Shown here: positions 12,492 through 24,780 of the stretch, one piece after another
Position numbering within the stretch: position 1 is the first letter of the stretch
Layout of the letters: each line of letters opens with the position of its first letter
Assembly (NCBI GenBank): GCA_026936325.1
Contig: JAPTHN010000043.1
Span: forward strand, 3,131,988-3,195,987
DNA: 64,000 bases
Source of the DNA: Platynereis dumerilii
Lineage: Eukaryota > Annelida > Polychaeta > Phyllodocida > Nereididae
Reading direction: 5' to 3'
Program-made: the position numbers and the translations under genes
The notes under the pieces: model-generated
What the model saw: only the letters and a program-made list of their open reading frames with translations
Database searches by the model: none
Told to the model about the DNA's origin: nothing

Positions 12492-12790
12492 CACATCGAC
12501 GTTGCAGCAACGTTGTCAAACTTTTTGTCAAATGACGTAGAATTGTATGGTTGAAATTATGTTTTCACAACGTTTTGTCAAAGATATGACGTTAGCATGC
12601 AACGTTGTGGCGACGTTTTACAACATTGTGAGGCAATGTCAGGAGTTCGACGTTAGCTTGCGACGTTGTGGCAATGTTGTAAAAAAACCCCGATGTCGTG
12701 TTCACGTTGGGGCGACATAATCTCAACCATACATATCTATTATCTTCGTGACCAACAGACCAGCCCTCCACCAATTAGCAACATCGGGTT
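12492..12790. repeat. ACGTTG-rich short-repeat segment
   Basis: ACGTTG and its variants occur many times, often as near-palindromes such as GCAACGTTG. It lies between the fold-back element and the resumption of the tandem unit near 12810, so it is probably a remnant of another inserted element. No coding sequence. Confidence 0.5.
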
Positions 12791-15655
12791 TAACTTCGTG
12801 TGCCAACTGGGAGTACACCTACCAGAAACCTCAACACATATCACAATCATGTGAGAAACAACCAAGGCCGAGGTGTCAGTTGGAGCACACTACCCTGAGC
12901 CCTGGTCTGTTTGGCGAAAAAGCTACAGGTCTTCCAAGAAACTGACAGCGCGTTAGACCAGCAGATGATTGCATCATTTATTGATGGCACCCAGAGTGGC
13001 AGGTCACCCCCTTCAGTGTTTAGCGAGTGATTTAGTTGTCAGTGAGAAGAAAGCACACTTGCTCCTTGTGAAATGAGAAGAAAGCATATTTGCTCCTTAC
13101 GTCCTTGTAACAGCCATTGTTTGTCACTATTTTATGCACCTGGCTGATCTTTATGGTACATATTGTATTAGTGTTGGTAATAAAAACCCATAAAATGTTT
13201 TGGTGAATGACACGAACATAGAAAGCACCACAATTGGGGCTAAGCAAGATGCCACATATACCACTTAATGCTTTTGGGGCAGCATGTTCATGATATATAT
13301 TCTTCAACTCCTAATATCACATGTCAAACTTAGAAATAAATATGAATGTTGAAACAGTACAAGATTTCTGTCATTGTTGCATTTATCTGGGATGTGGCAT
13401 TAAGTATTGTTTAAGATACTTGTGCAGGACCACAATTTATAAGCACGGGAAAGGGTTTGTCATATCTGTACTTGGACAGGCAGGGAAAATACAAATGAGG
13501 TGCTGTTAGATTCTTAATTTGAACTAGAACTTTCTTATTCCCATATCACCTGCAGAGAAACCCATAAAACCTTGCATTCAATGAACAGCTGCATCTCACT
13601 ATTCTACAAACCTCTACAACCTTATTCCAAAAAGTTTTAAATGTGAAAATGCGCCTGTGGCTCCTGAGGCTAAATGGGTATTCAGTTACTCAATACTCAC
13701 CGCTCAACTCTGTACAACACAGTTATATGACAAGACTGTTGAGACATTGAGATGTTTTAGAAGGAACACCAGACCTACATTCACAGAAAATAAGCAGCAA
13801 GCCAGGGGATTCAAATTTGTTGGAGAGTTACACACAGAATACCAATATTGCTAAGCTATCCTTATTCAAATAAGTATTTCGTACCATGTAACTTATTGCA
13901 TGCATGATCAAAATTAAAGCAATACTACAGGGTGGTCGAGAAAAAACTTACAGTCTTTGGCTCATCAGGCACATCTCAGTGAGTTCTTATCCAATTAGTC
14001 TAATTTTTGCATTAAGTTCAGGTAGGGATCTCAGTATTATATTTCTACTCTTGGATCTAATTTTGATAAGGTGTTACAACAGGAGGCACATTTTGAAAAA
14101 CTGTGGTAGCGTGCAATTTCTATCAACCTTCTTCTCTTTCAAGCTCCCCACAGGATTGAGTTTCAATCGAAGAGAGCTGAAATCCTGGGACCACACTCCT
14201 CTCAAGAACTCTAAGTTACTGTAAGAATATGAAAGCAATGGTAAAACATTTACATTGATGGCAATGCCTTGCATTTGGGACAGCAAAACGTGTGAAAATG
14301 GCCTTTTTTTATTTTTGCTAAATCAGAGCTCAAGTTCACACATGATGTCCCAGGGGAACAAACTATGGATAATATATTGCCATGACTAAATTGACTATCC
14401 TCTTTAGATTAGACAAGATTGGATGATAATTATAGACAAATTTATAGAACTATGCCATGGAAAGTGGGTAAAGTTTTTTCTTGACCACCCTGTATCCTTT
14501 TCTTCTCGATCTCCTCCCATTGAATTTTTTCTTCTTCTCTGACTAACTGCAGCGCCTACACTTTATCCTTTAAAATTTTTTTCCATGAAACATAAGTCCA
14601 TGCACCAAATTGAATTTAGTGCTGATTGAGAAAAGTGATTGTCAAGAAGTCCACTTGGTCTTGTCACCTCCATTTGCCTCAAATTGGTCCCATAGTAATT
14701 CAGGGCTTTGTCCTGAACAAAAAATCAATTCCCTCTCGGAATAGCAAAAACTGAATACAAAAAGATGATAGATATTTCAAAGAAACTTTCTGACAGCTTT
14801 TCTCACTTCATGCGTATAAATAAAGGAAAGTTCCATATTTGGATGATTCATAAATCGCAGCTTTCACTAAAGATCAGGAATACCATTACATGTGAAGATA
14901 AAGATTTCCAAAGCATTAGGTGCCAACATTACATATTTAGCTAACCTGTCCAGTGCATTACTTTCTTATCAAGATAAACCCTACGGGGATAATTACGGGG
15001 CCCATTAAGAACAGAGTTCCATCTATAAATTTTGAAGGAATGACCACGGGGTCCTCTTCAATACAGTGCATGCCCCTTGAGGATGTTTATGTAGGTTATG
15101 TTATAAAGGCCTAATAACAGAGGTGTCTTCAGCATTTGTGTAGGTATGTTTGACATTGCTTGTATGTTTGTTTGTTTCAAAATAAACTGACATGTCTTGA
15201 ACTGCTACAGCATCAAAACACTCACAACCACCTCAAAATTACCACTGCACCGTACAAGTATATTATATTCATCTACGATCTCACTATTTCATGACTATGC
15301 CAAACAAGAAATAACATTTAGATGTTTACAGTACACATTTCCTTTTTTGAGTTGCCCAAAGAATTCTGCTTTAAGTGCATTTCAATGAAGCAATGAATCA
15401 CGTTTTTAAAAAATCACCATTACAGGAATTTAAAATCAGCGATGCGTAATTCAGAAGGATCCATATTGCCACCCCCGCCCATTCACACTTGTATCTCGGA
15501 TGATGTTACAAAATAAATTACAATTACAAAATTACAATCAAAGACTGAAAAAAGAGAAACAACAAGATTATACTACCCTTTAGCAACCATAAAGTCGGAC
15601 TGAAGGACAGACGGACAGACACACGAATGAACACATTATAGCCCCTTCCCATTGA
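12791..15655 (+). repeat. Tandem macrosatellite unit 3 (internal deletion, MITE insertion)
   Basis: The unit resumes at AGTACACCTACCAGAAACC and shows the markers in the usual order: CCTTCAGTGTTTAGCGAG (13009), GTATTCAGTTACT (13678), GTCCACTTGGTCTTGTCACC (14659), TGAGGATGTTTATGTAGG (15078), CAGCGATGCGTAATTCAGAA (15437). The CAAGTTTTGTTTTGTGCCTG block is missing, so the unit is shorter than its neighbours. It ends in half of the hairpin element seen complete at 37678-37810. Confidence 0.75.
13928..14492. mobile_element. Mariner-like MITE, 565 bp
   Basis: Terminal inverted repeats CAGGGTGGTCGAGAAAAAAC and CAGGGTGGTCAAGAAAAAAC are flanked by TA at 13926-13927 and 14493-14494. The sister tandem units read straight through the site. 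TA target and CAGGGTG-type ends fit Tc1/mariner. The interior has only a short frame and no transposase motifs. Confidence 0.75.
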
Positions 15656-16938
15656 GGGACTAAAATCAATGTGGTCTCAGTTGCAACATAATATATATTA
15701 TTACTCCAGGGCTCATGGATCTGTTGGTGCTTAACTATAGTTCTTCATTGGAACTGTCTGTGAGTATGGATAGCAGATAATTGCATCATTTATTGATGGC
15801 TCTCGGAGTGGCAGGTCACACCCTTCAGTCTTTATCAAATGATTTAGTTATCTTGAGAAGAAAGCATACTTGCTCCTTGTGACCTACTAACAGCCACCTT
15901 TTGTTACTCTTTTGTGCACCTGGCTGATTTATATGGTACATATTGTATTAGGGTTGGCAATAGATACCCATACAATGTTTTGGAGAATGGCACATGCATA
16001 TCAACGCCTCAGTTGAGGTCAAGTAAGGATGCTCAACATGCCACATAAACCACTTACTGCTTTTTTGGATTTGTGTTCATGATATATATTTTTTAAACTC
16101 AACATCCACATGTCGGACCCTGTAAATGCGAAAGTGCGCCAGAGGCTGAAACAGTATCAGGTCTCTCCCATTGTACAACATTATCTCTTGGCCGTGACAT
16201 TAGGTGATGTCTAACTTGTGCTGGCTGCTATCTATTGGTGTGAGGCAGTGCTGCTAATGAGAGTACTTAGATAGAGAGGGAAAATATTAATGCATTTTAA
16301 GCACATGGGGTCAAAATGGCAACTCTTGAGCGGTAATTCCTGGTGCCTAAAATGACAACTCTTCAAATTACTAAAGAATTGCCAATGTCACAAATATTTG
16401 TTTTGCAAGATGTGCCCCTCTGGTAATCAAGACTACCGAATGGTGATTATATAAAGTACCATTTTGGACACTTGTAGAGTCAACATATTCATTTTGACGA
16501 TGGGACAATAGTCAAAACGATTTTCCAGGAAATCACTACCAAATTTTGTAGCCATTATTACCCCAAAACATTCATGAACTAGTCAAAGGGACAAACTGAT
16601 ATTAGAGTGTGACACCTGCGTCGTTAGTTTCTGGATGGAAACCAGAAAACAGAACTTTCTTATTCCTCTAACCTCCAGAGTAGCCCTCGAATCCATGAAT
16701 TCAATAAACAGTTCCATCCTATTATTCTACCAACCTCGATGACCTTGTTCCATAAAGTTTTAAATGTGAAAATGCGCCTGAGGCTAGATGGGCATTCAGT
16801 TACTCAATACTCACCGCTCAACTCTGTACAACACGATTATACGTCAAGACTGTTGAGACATTGAGATGTTTCAGAAGGAACACCAGACCTACAGAAAATA
16901 AGCCGCATGCCAGAAGAGTCGAATTTGTAGGACTGTTA
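15656..16938 (+). repeat. Tandem macrosatellite unit 4, first part
   Basis: The same marker order continues (CCTTCAGTCTTTATCAAATG near 15820, GTTACTCAATACTCACCGCT near 16797) until the LINE at 16939. The unit picks up again at 28622. Without the LINE the join reads as in sister units around GAGAGTTA and ACAGAATACCAATATT. Confidence 0.75.
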
Positions 16939-18879
16939 ATAATAATAATATGGATTTATATAGCGCTAATTTCAGTAAACTGCTCATCAGCTCTTTTTCG
17001 AATCGAATCACTCATAAGAATTTTGAAACAAATGGGTTTTTAGATTCTTCTTGAAGCTTTCCAATGTTTGAGCAGTTCTCACTTTTTCAGGCAAATTGTT
17101 CCAGAGTTTTGGTGCTGCATAGGAAAATGCCCGATCTTCAAACTTATTTTTTTTGCGTGGAGCAGGTTCTGCTAACAGCAGCTTGTGGTTGCTTCTCAGG
17201 TTGTGTTCCTGTTGAGATTTGACTTGCACAAGTTCTTGGATGTATTGTGGTGCCTGATTGTTCATTGCCTTCCATGTAGTTGTCATCAATTTGAACTGAA
17301 TTCTTGCTGTGATTGGTAACCAATGCAGTTGCTTCCTACTGTGGCTGACACTGTCGTGTTTTTTCAATCTCTCAATTAATCGAACGGCCGAGTTTTGAGC
17401 AACCTGAATATTATTTAACAATCGGGCAGAAGTGCCATACAGCAGTCCATTTCCGTAGTCCAAATGAGGGGTGACTAGTGCATTGACAGCAGTTTTAACT
17501 ACTTCCTTGTCAAGATTTTTACGGACTTTTGACAGGTTTCTCAAATTGAAATATGCGTTACGACACATTTTGTTGATCTGCTTCTCCATGGTCATATTTT
17601 TGTCAAAGAGCACTCCCAAATTGCGGACATGGTTGGCAGTTTTGATTTCAACATTGTCTACATTGATAGATGTCATTTGAAGTTTCTTCAGTTGGTTTGG
17701 TGCTCCAATCAGAAGATGTTCAGTTTTTTCTCCATTATTACACAGCTTGTTCTCATGCAAGAAATTTCTGATTTCAGCAATACAATTTTCCATTTTCTGT
17801 CTAGCATGTTTTTCACCCAAAAAGGTTGGTTTAAATGACAGGATAAGTTGCTATCAGCGTACTTCTGATCGTGAACTTGATTTCTTCGTGCTACTTCACT
17901 GACTGGGGCAACATAGGAGTTGAATAAAATTGGTCCAAGTTTGAATCCTTGAGGAACTCCAAAATTGAGTGGAAGTTTGCTTGATGTTTTATCATTTATT
18001 ATCACAGACTGTGATCTTTCAGAAATGTAGGATTTGAACCATCGTAAGGCTGCACTTTGCACACCATACCTGTTGCGCAGTCTTTGTAGCAAAATACCAT
18101 AATCAATTGTGTCGAATGCAGCAGATAGGTCTAAAAATACTAGCATTGTCACCTCGCCATTGCTTAGATTAAGCTTAATATCATAATGGATCTTTGTTAA
18201 GAGGGTTTCTGTGCTGTGAAATTGCTTGTAGGCCGATTGCTTTTCATCCTCAAGATTGTTCTGAGTGAGGTGATCAACATACTGTTTGATTACAGCACTT
18301 TCAATGATTTTACTCAGAAAAGAAAGGTTCGAGACTGGCCGATAATTCTTTTTGATCAATTCAAGACCCTCTTTCTTCAAAAGTGGTTTGACAAGTGCGT
18401 GCTTCAGTTCAAGGGCATTTCTCCAAGTGTTAATGACATATTAACAATTTTCGTTATGATTGGCAGAAATTCATCAACACATTCAAGCAGTAGCCATGTT
18501 GGCATTGGATCAAGTTGGCAGTGTTTGACAGGCATTTCAGTGATAAGTTTCTTAACTTGTTGTTCTGATAGAGCCTTAAACTGATGTAAGTTGTGGTTTT
18601 GGTTGGGTTGAGAGGCATCAGTTGTGATCTTCGTTCCTGAATCTAATTTAGATCTGATAATTTTGATCTTTTCATCAAAGAAGTTGTTGAAATCATTGGC
18701 TAGTTCTGTTTCATTTGTGTGATGGGGAAGAGGCAGATCTTGTTTTCTGTTGAGATGAGAATTTAGAAGTTTGAACATCGCCTTAGAATTTCCCTTTGTG
18801 GCTTGAATTTTACACCTAAGATCATCTGATTTAAGCTGATTATGCTTTTCATTGAGAGCATTTCGCAGTACACTTAAAT

Positions 18880-19580
18880 TTCTTCCTGCACCTGCAGAAT
18901 TCTGCACAAAATTCTGCAGTTCTGCTGGAAGCTGCAGAATTCTGCAGTTCTGCAATTTTGGTCCTCTGTCACTGTAGCATTTCTGAAATGTCCCTGCAGC
19001 AAAATCTGTAATTCTGTAGGAGTTATGCAGCTTGGGAGATTTTATGCAATTCTGCAGCTAGATGCAGAATTCTGCAGGAAGCTGCAGAATTCTGTAGGAA
19101 GCTGCAGAATTTTACAAATTATGCAGCCACCTGCAGAATTTCACCAATTCTGCAGCTGCCTGCAGAATTCTGCAGTTTCTTAAAAAATTCTGCAGGAAGC
19201 TGCAGAATTCTGTAGGAAGCTGCAGAATTTTACAAATTATGCAGCCACCTGCAGAATTTCACCAATTCTGCAGCTGCCTGCAGAATTCTGCAGTTTCTTA
19301 AAAAATTCTGCAGGAAGCTGCAGAATTCTGCAGTTCTGCAGCTCCCTGCAGGATTTTTGAAGCTCTGTTACTTCATTCAGCTTATTGCAATGTATCTGCA
19401 ATGTTCAGACCTCTTTGACCAGCATGTTGCCGCTACCCAGGTTTGGGGGTGTAGCGGTTTGGGGGTCGGGGGGGGGGGGTCGGGGGTTTTGGTGCTCGTC
19501 TGGCTCAGCAGCGTTTCTGTAAGTTTCTGCAGCAGTTCTGTAGGAGTTATGCGGCTTGGGAGGTTTTATGAGCAGTGCTA
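18880..19580 (-). repeat. Inverted copy of the palindrome-rich monomer (left arm)
   Basis: On the minus strand this matches the right-arm monomer: the CAAAGAGGTCTGAAC start, the AGGGAGCTGCAGAACTGCAG segment and the C-rich tract. Here it is present about one and a half times. It contains an internal 130 bp direct repeat (19095-19225 and following). Its opposite orientation to 20990-24780 makes the arms an extended inverted repeat. Confidence 0.8.
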
Positions 19581-19589
19581 TTCTTGAGG

Positions 19590-20430
19590 TAGCGAGGACC
19601 GCACCAGTGGGATCCCGGCATCCCACTGGTATGTTCCAGTTAGATACCCCTGAGGGAGCAGTTCTTTTTTTCAAAATTAGGACAGTAAGGAAACCACTGG
19701 GATACCCCTGTACCAGTTGGATACCCGGCATGCCTACATAAGTATGAGGACCTAGAGGACACCAGGTGGGATACCCCCATACTAGTGGGATACCCACACA
19801 AGAATGAGGACAGCGAGGATACCAGTGGGATCGTAGGCATATAAACGTAAATCTATGAGTGGGATACCCCAGCACCAGTGGAATACCTATACAAGACTGA
19901 GGAGGACAGTGAGGAAACCAGTGGGATACCCCTGTACCAGTGGGATACCCCAGCATACCTATACAAGAAAGATGACCTCCCATTGAGATACCCTGTACTG
20001 GGATGCCCACACAAGAATGAGGACATCACTATGAAAAGTTAATGTTCCATTTCGGCCATTGCAACACTTTGTGGCGTTTTTTGTGTCTATTTTCTTACTG
20101 CTTCCTGCCAGAATAACCCCCTCTGAATGATCAATAGACAGGAAGTATGGCTTTTTGCCGTGTTAATGTTACGACTCTGAACACCACCAAAAATTCAGAA
20201 AAATAAAATTAGAAAAATGTTGATACCAGTCACTACCACGACCAATTTCGGTAACAGAAAGTAAGTATTATCGCTCATTTATTTTCTTAGTCGACAGTGA
20301 GGATATCAGTTCGATACTGGCTCTCTACAGTGGGATACCCCAACATACACAAACAAGAAAGAGGACCAAGAGGACACCCAGAGGCCAGAGGGATCCCCCT
20401 GTACCAGTGGGTTACCCAATAGAAGAAATA
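19590..20430 (+). repeat. GGGATACCC minisatellite inside the transposon
   Basis: The motif CCAGTGGGATACCCC, spaced by AAGAATGAGGACAGCGAGGA-like linkers, recurs about nine times with an irregular period near 80 bp; a stray copy is near 20945. The 201-codon minus-strand frame over it (rich in GYPTG and GIPLV) is a by-product of the repeat. Confidence 0.7.
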
Positions 20431-20989
20431 TGGGAAATGAGTCAAATTTGATGTTTAAAATGTTGTGTTTCTTCAGTTTTGTAAAATATTGTTTGATGTA
20501 ATTTTATGAAATATTGTCATGTTTAAATGCTAGAAAGACTGTCAAGGTTTTTTAAATAGCCCATATCAACAGATAATCGTCTCAGCTTTCTAAAAAGGGG
20601 TCTGCCATTTCTGTACGCTAAATAGTTGTCTTTCTAGGCCTTTTAGGTAGTCCCAACAATTCATAGGCTTGGCCTAACAATTCATAGGCTTGGCCTGGCG
20701 CGATTGTCAGATCGAGATAATATTACGTTTTTCGGCAACTTTTAATCAAGATACAGAGTTGTATCCTTCCTCAATCAAAAACTTAGGTTTCATATTGTCT
20801 AAATCCAAAGTTTTAGAGGGATGTGTGGGTAAATAATGTTGCACTGGCCGTTTGAAGTTGGTGAGCAAAATCAAAACAAACATGCTTCCAACCAACACTG
20901 AAATGTCCACCCAGAATAAAAAGAACTGCTCCCTTGGGGTTGGGGTATCCCACTGGTATGCTATCCCTCTACAAGGGCTAATTAACCCC

Positions 20990-23900
20990 ATGGATGTCAA
21001 AGAGGTCTGAACTTTGCAGATGCATTGCAATAAGCTGGAAGAAACAACAGAGGTTCAGAAATCCTGCAGGGAGCTGCAGAACTGCAGAATTCTGCAGCTT
21101 CCTGCAGAATTTTTTAAGAAACTGCAGAATTCTGCAGGCAGCTGCAGAATTGGTGAAATTCTGGAGGTGGCTGCAGAATTTGTGAAATTCTGCAGCTTCC
21201 TACAGAATTCTGCAGCTTCTAACAGAATTCTGCAGCTTCCTGCAGAATTCTGCAGCTAGCTGCATAAGTGCATAAAACCTCCCAAGCTGCATAACTCCTA
21301 CAGAATTACAGATTTTGCTGCAGAAACTTTTCAGAAATGCTGCAGGGACGGATGAGAACCAAAACCCCCGACCCCGTGACCCGACCCCCAAACCCCGACC
21401 CCCCAAAACCAACATTTCCTGGGTAGTGTTAAGACCCTTGTCAAAGAGGTCTGAACTATGCAGATGCATTGCAATAAGCTGGATAAAGTAAAAGAGGTTA
21501 AAAATCTTGCAGGGAGCTGCAGAACTGCAGAATTCTGCAGCTTCCTGCAGAATTTTTTAAGAAACTGCAGAATTCTGCAGGCAGCTGCAGAATTGGTGAA
21601 ATTCTGCAGGTGGCTGCAGAATTTGTGAAATTCTGCAGCTTCCTACAGAATTCTGCAGCTTCTAACAGAATTCTGCAGCTTCCTGCAGAATTCTGCAGCT
21701 AGCTGCATAAGTGCATAAAACCTCCCAAGCTGCATAACTCCTACAGAATTACAGATTTTGCTGCAGAAACTTTTCAGAAATGCTGCAGGGACGGATGAGC
21801 ACCAAAACCCCCGACCCCGTGACCCGACCCCCAAACCCCGACCCCCCAAAACCAACATTTCCTGGGTAGTGTTAAGACCCTTGTCAAAGAGGTCTGAACT
21901 ATGCAGATGCATTGCAATAAGCTGGAGCAAGTAACAGAGGTTCAGAAATCCTGCAGGGAGCTGCAGAACTGCAGAATTCTGCAGCTTCCTGCAGAATTTT
22001 TAAAGAAACTGCAGAATTCTGCATGCAGCTGCAGAATTGGTAAAATTCTGCAGGTGGCTGCAGAATTTGTGAAATTCTGCAGCTTCTTACAGAATTCTGC
22101 AGCTTCTAACAGAATTCTGCAGCTTCCTGCAGAATTCTGCAGCTAGCTGCATAAGTGCATAAAACCTCCCAAGCTGCATAACTCCTACAGAATTACAGAT
22201 TTTGCTGCAGAAACTTTTCAGAAATGCTGCAGGGATGGATGAGCACCAAAACCCCCGACCCCGTGACCCGGCCCCCAAACCCCGACCCCCCAAAACCAAC
22301 ATTTCCTGGGTAGTGTTAAGACCCTTGTCAAAGAGGTCTGAACTATGCAGATGCATTGCAATAAGCTGGAGAAAGTAACAGAGGTTCAGAAATCCTGCAG
22401 GGAGCTGCAGAACTGCAGAATTCTGCAGCTTCCTGCAGAATTTTTAAAGAAACTGCAGAATTCTGCAGACAGCTGCAGAATTGGTAAAATTCTGCAGGTG
22501 GCTGCAGAATTTGTGAAATTCTGCAGCTTCTTACAGAATTCTGCAGCTTCTAACAGAATTCTGCAGCTAGCTGCATAAGTGCATAAAACCTCCCAAGCTG
22601 CATAACTCCTACAGAATTACAGATTTTGCTGCAGAAACTTTTCAGAAATGCTGCAGGGACGGATGAGCACCAAAACCCCCGACTCCGTGACCCGACCCCC
22701 AAACCCCGACCCCCCAAACCAACATTTCCTGGGTAGTGTTAAGACCCTTGTCAAAGAGGTCTGAACTATGCAGATGCATTGCAATAAGCTGGAGCAAGTA
22801 ACAGAGGTTCAGAAATCCTGCAGGGAGCTGCAGAACTGCAGAATTCTGCAGCTTCCTGCAGAATTTTTAAAGAAACTGTAGAATTTGTGAAATTCTGCAG
22901 CTTCCTACAGAATTTTGCAGCTTCTAACAGAATTCTGCAGCTTCCTGCAGAATTCTGCAGCTTCTTACAGAATTCTGCAGCAGTGCATAAAACCTCCCAA
23001 GCTGCATAACTCCTACAGAATTTAATATTCAGCTGCAGAATTTTTTCAGAAACGCTGCTAGGCCAGACAAGCACACAAAAAACCCCCAACCCCCCCAGCC
23101 GACCCCCAAACGGCTACGCCCCCAAACCAATGTTTCCTGGGTAGCGGTAAGACCTTGTCAAAGAGGCCTGAACTTTGCAGATCTATGCATTACAATGGGC
23201 TGAATGAAGTAACAGAGCTTCAAAAACCCTGCAGGGAGCTGCAGAACTGCAGAATTCTGCAGCTTCCTGCAGAATATTTTGAGAAACTGCAGAATTCTGC
23301 AGGCAGCTGCAGAATTGTTGAAATTCTGCAGGTGGCTGCAGAATTTGTGAAATTCTGCAGGTTCCTACAGAATTCTGCAGCTTCCTGCAGAATTCTGCAG
23401 CTTCTTACAGAATTCTGCAGCAGTGCATAAAACCTCCCAAGCTGCATAACTCCTACAGAATTTAATATTCTGCTGCAGAATTTTTTCAGAAACGCTGCTA
23501 GGTCAGACAAGCACACAAAAAACCCCCAACCCCCCCAGCCGACCCCCAAACGGCTACGCCCCCAAACCAATGTTTCCTGGGTAGCGGTAAGACCTTGTCA
23601 AAGAGGCCTGAACTTTGCAGATCTATGCATTACAATGGGCTGAATGAAGTAACAGAGCTTCAAAAACCCTGCAGGGAGCTGCAGAACTGCAGAATTCTGC
23701 AGCTTCCTGCAGAATTTTTTGAGAAACTGCAGAATTCTGCAGGCAGCTGCAGAATTGTTGAAATTCTGCAGGTGGCTGCAGAATTTGTGAAATTCTGCAG
23801 GTTCCTACAGAATTCTGCAGCTTCCTGCAGAATTCTGCAGCTTCTTACAGAATTCTGCAGCAGTGCATAAAACCTCCCAAGCTGCATAACTCCTACAGAA

Positions 23901-24780
23901 TTACAGATTTTGCTGCAGAATTTACTCAAAAACGCTGCTGAGACAGATGACCACCCGAACCCCCAACCCCCCACCAACGTTTCCTGGGTAGCGGCAACAT
24001 ACTTGTCAAAGAGGCCTGAACTTTGCAGATGCCTTGCAATAAGCTGGAGGAAGTAACAGAGGTTCAGAAATCCTGCAGGGAGCTGCAGAACTGCAGAATT
24101 CTGCAGCTTCCTACATAACTGCAGAATTTGCTGCAGAACTTCAGAATTCTGCAGGTAGCTGCTGAATTGGTGAAATTCTGCAGGTGGCTGCAGAATTTGT
24201 GAAATTCTGCAGCTTCCTACAGAATTCTGTAGCTTCCTGCAGAATTCTGCAGCTGGCTGCATAAATGCATAAAACATCCCAAGTTGCATAACTCCTACAG
24301 AATTACATATTCTGCTGCAGAATTTTTTCAGAAACGCTGCTGAACCTGACGAGCACCAAATCCCCCAACCCCCCCCCCCACCGACCCCTAAACCGCTACG
24401 CCCCCAAACCAACGTTTCCTGGGTAGCGGCAACACCTTGTGAAAGAGGTCTGAACCTTGCAGATGCATTGCAATAAGCTGAATCAAGTAACAAAGCTTCA
24501 AAAATCCTGCTGGGAGCTGCAGAACTGCAGAATTCTGCAGCTTCTTACAGAACTGCAGAATTTGCCACAGAACTGCAGAATTCTGCAGCTTCCTACAGAA
24601 CTGCAGAATTTGCTGCAGAACTGCAGAATTCTGCAGCTTCTTACAGAACTGCAGAATTTGCTGCAGAACTGCAGAATTCTGCAGCTTCTTACAGAACTGC
24701 ATAATTTGCTGCAGAACTGCAGAATTCTGCAGCTACCTGCAGAATTGCTGCAGAACTGCAGAACTGCAGAAAGAAATTAT
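20990..24780 (+). repeat. Tandem array of about nine 407-445 bp monomers rich in CTGCAGAATTCTGCAG
   Basis: Monomers start with TGTCAAAGAGG(T/C)CTGAAC at about 20997, 21438, 21883, 22327, 22748, 23156, 23596, 24006 and 24438. Each has a run of CTGCAGAATTCTGCAG palindromes separated by short spacers, a CATAAAACCTCCCAAGCTGC segment, and a C-rich tract of CCCCGACCCC type, then CCTGGGTAG. The first four right-arm copies are much alike, so part of the amplification is recent. Long frames on both strands (up to 277 codons) come from the repetition and do not resemble known proteins. Confidence 0.85.

Noticed and set aside
19405-20010. 201-codon minus-strand frame over the GGGATACCC minisatellite
   Set aside because: Repetitive translation (GYPTG, GIPLV) of a tandem repeat with no domain.
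23660-24493. Long minus-strand frame of 277 codons over the palindrome array, and similar frames on both strands
   Set aside because: They repeat LQLPAEF and CRKLQNS-type segments, which are just the CTGCAGAATT repeat translated; the same effect occurs on both strands.
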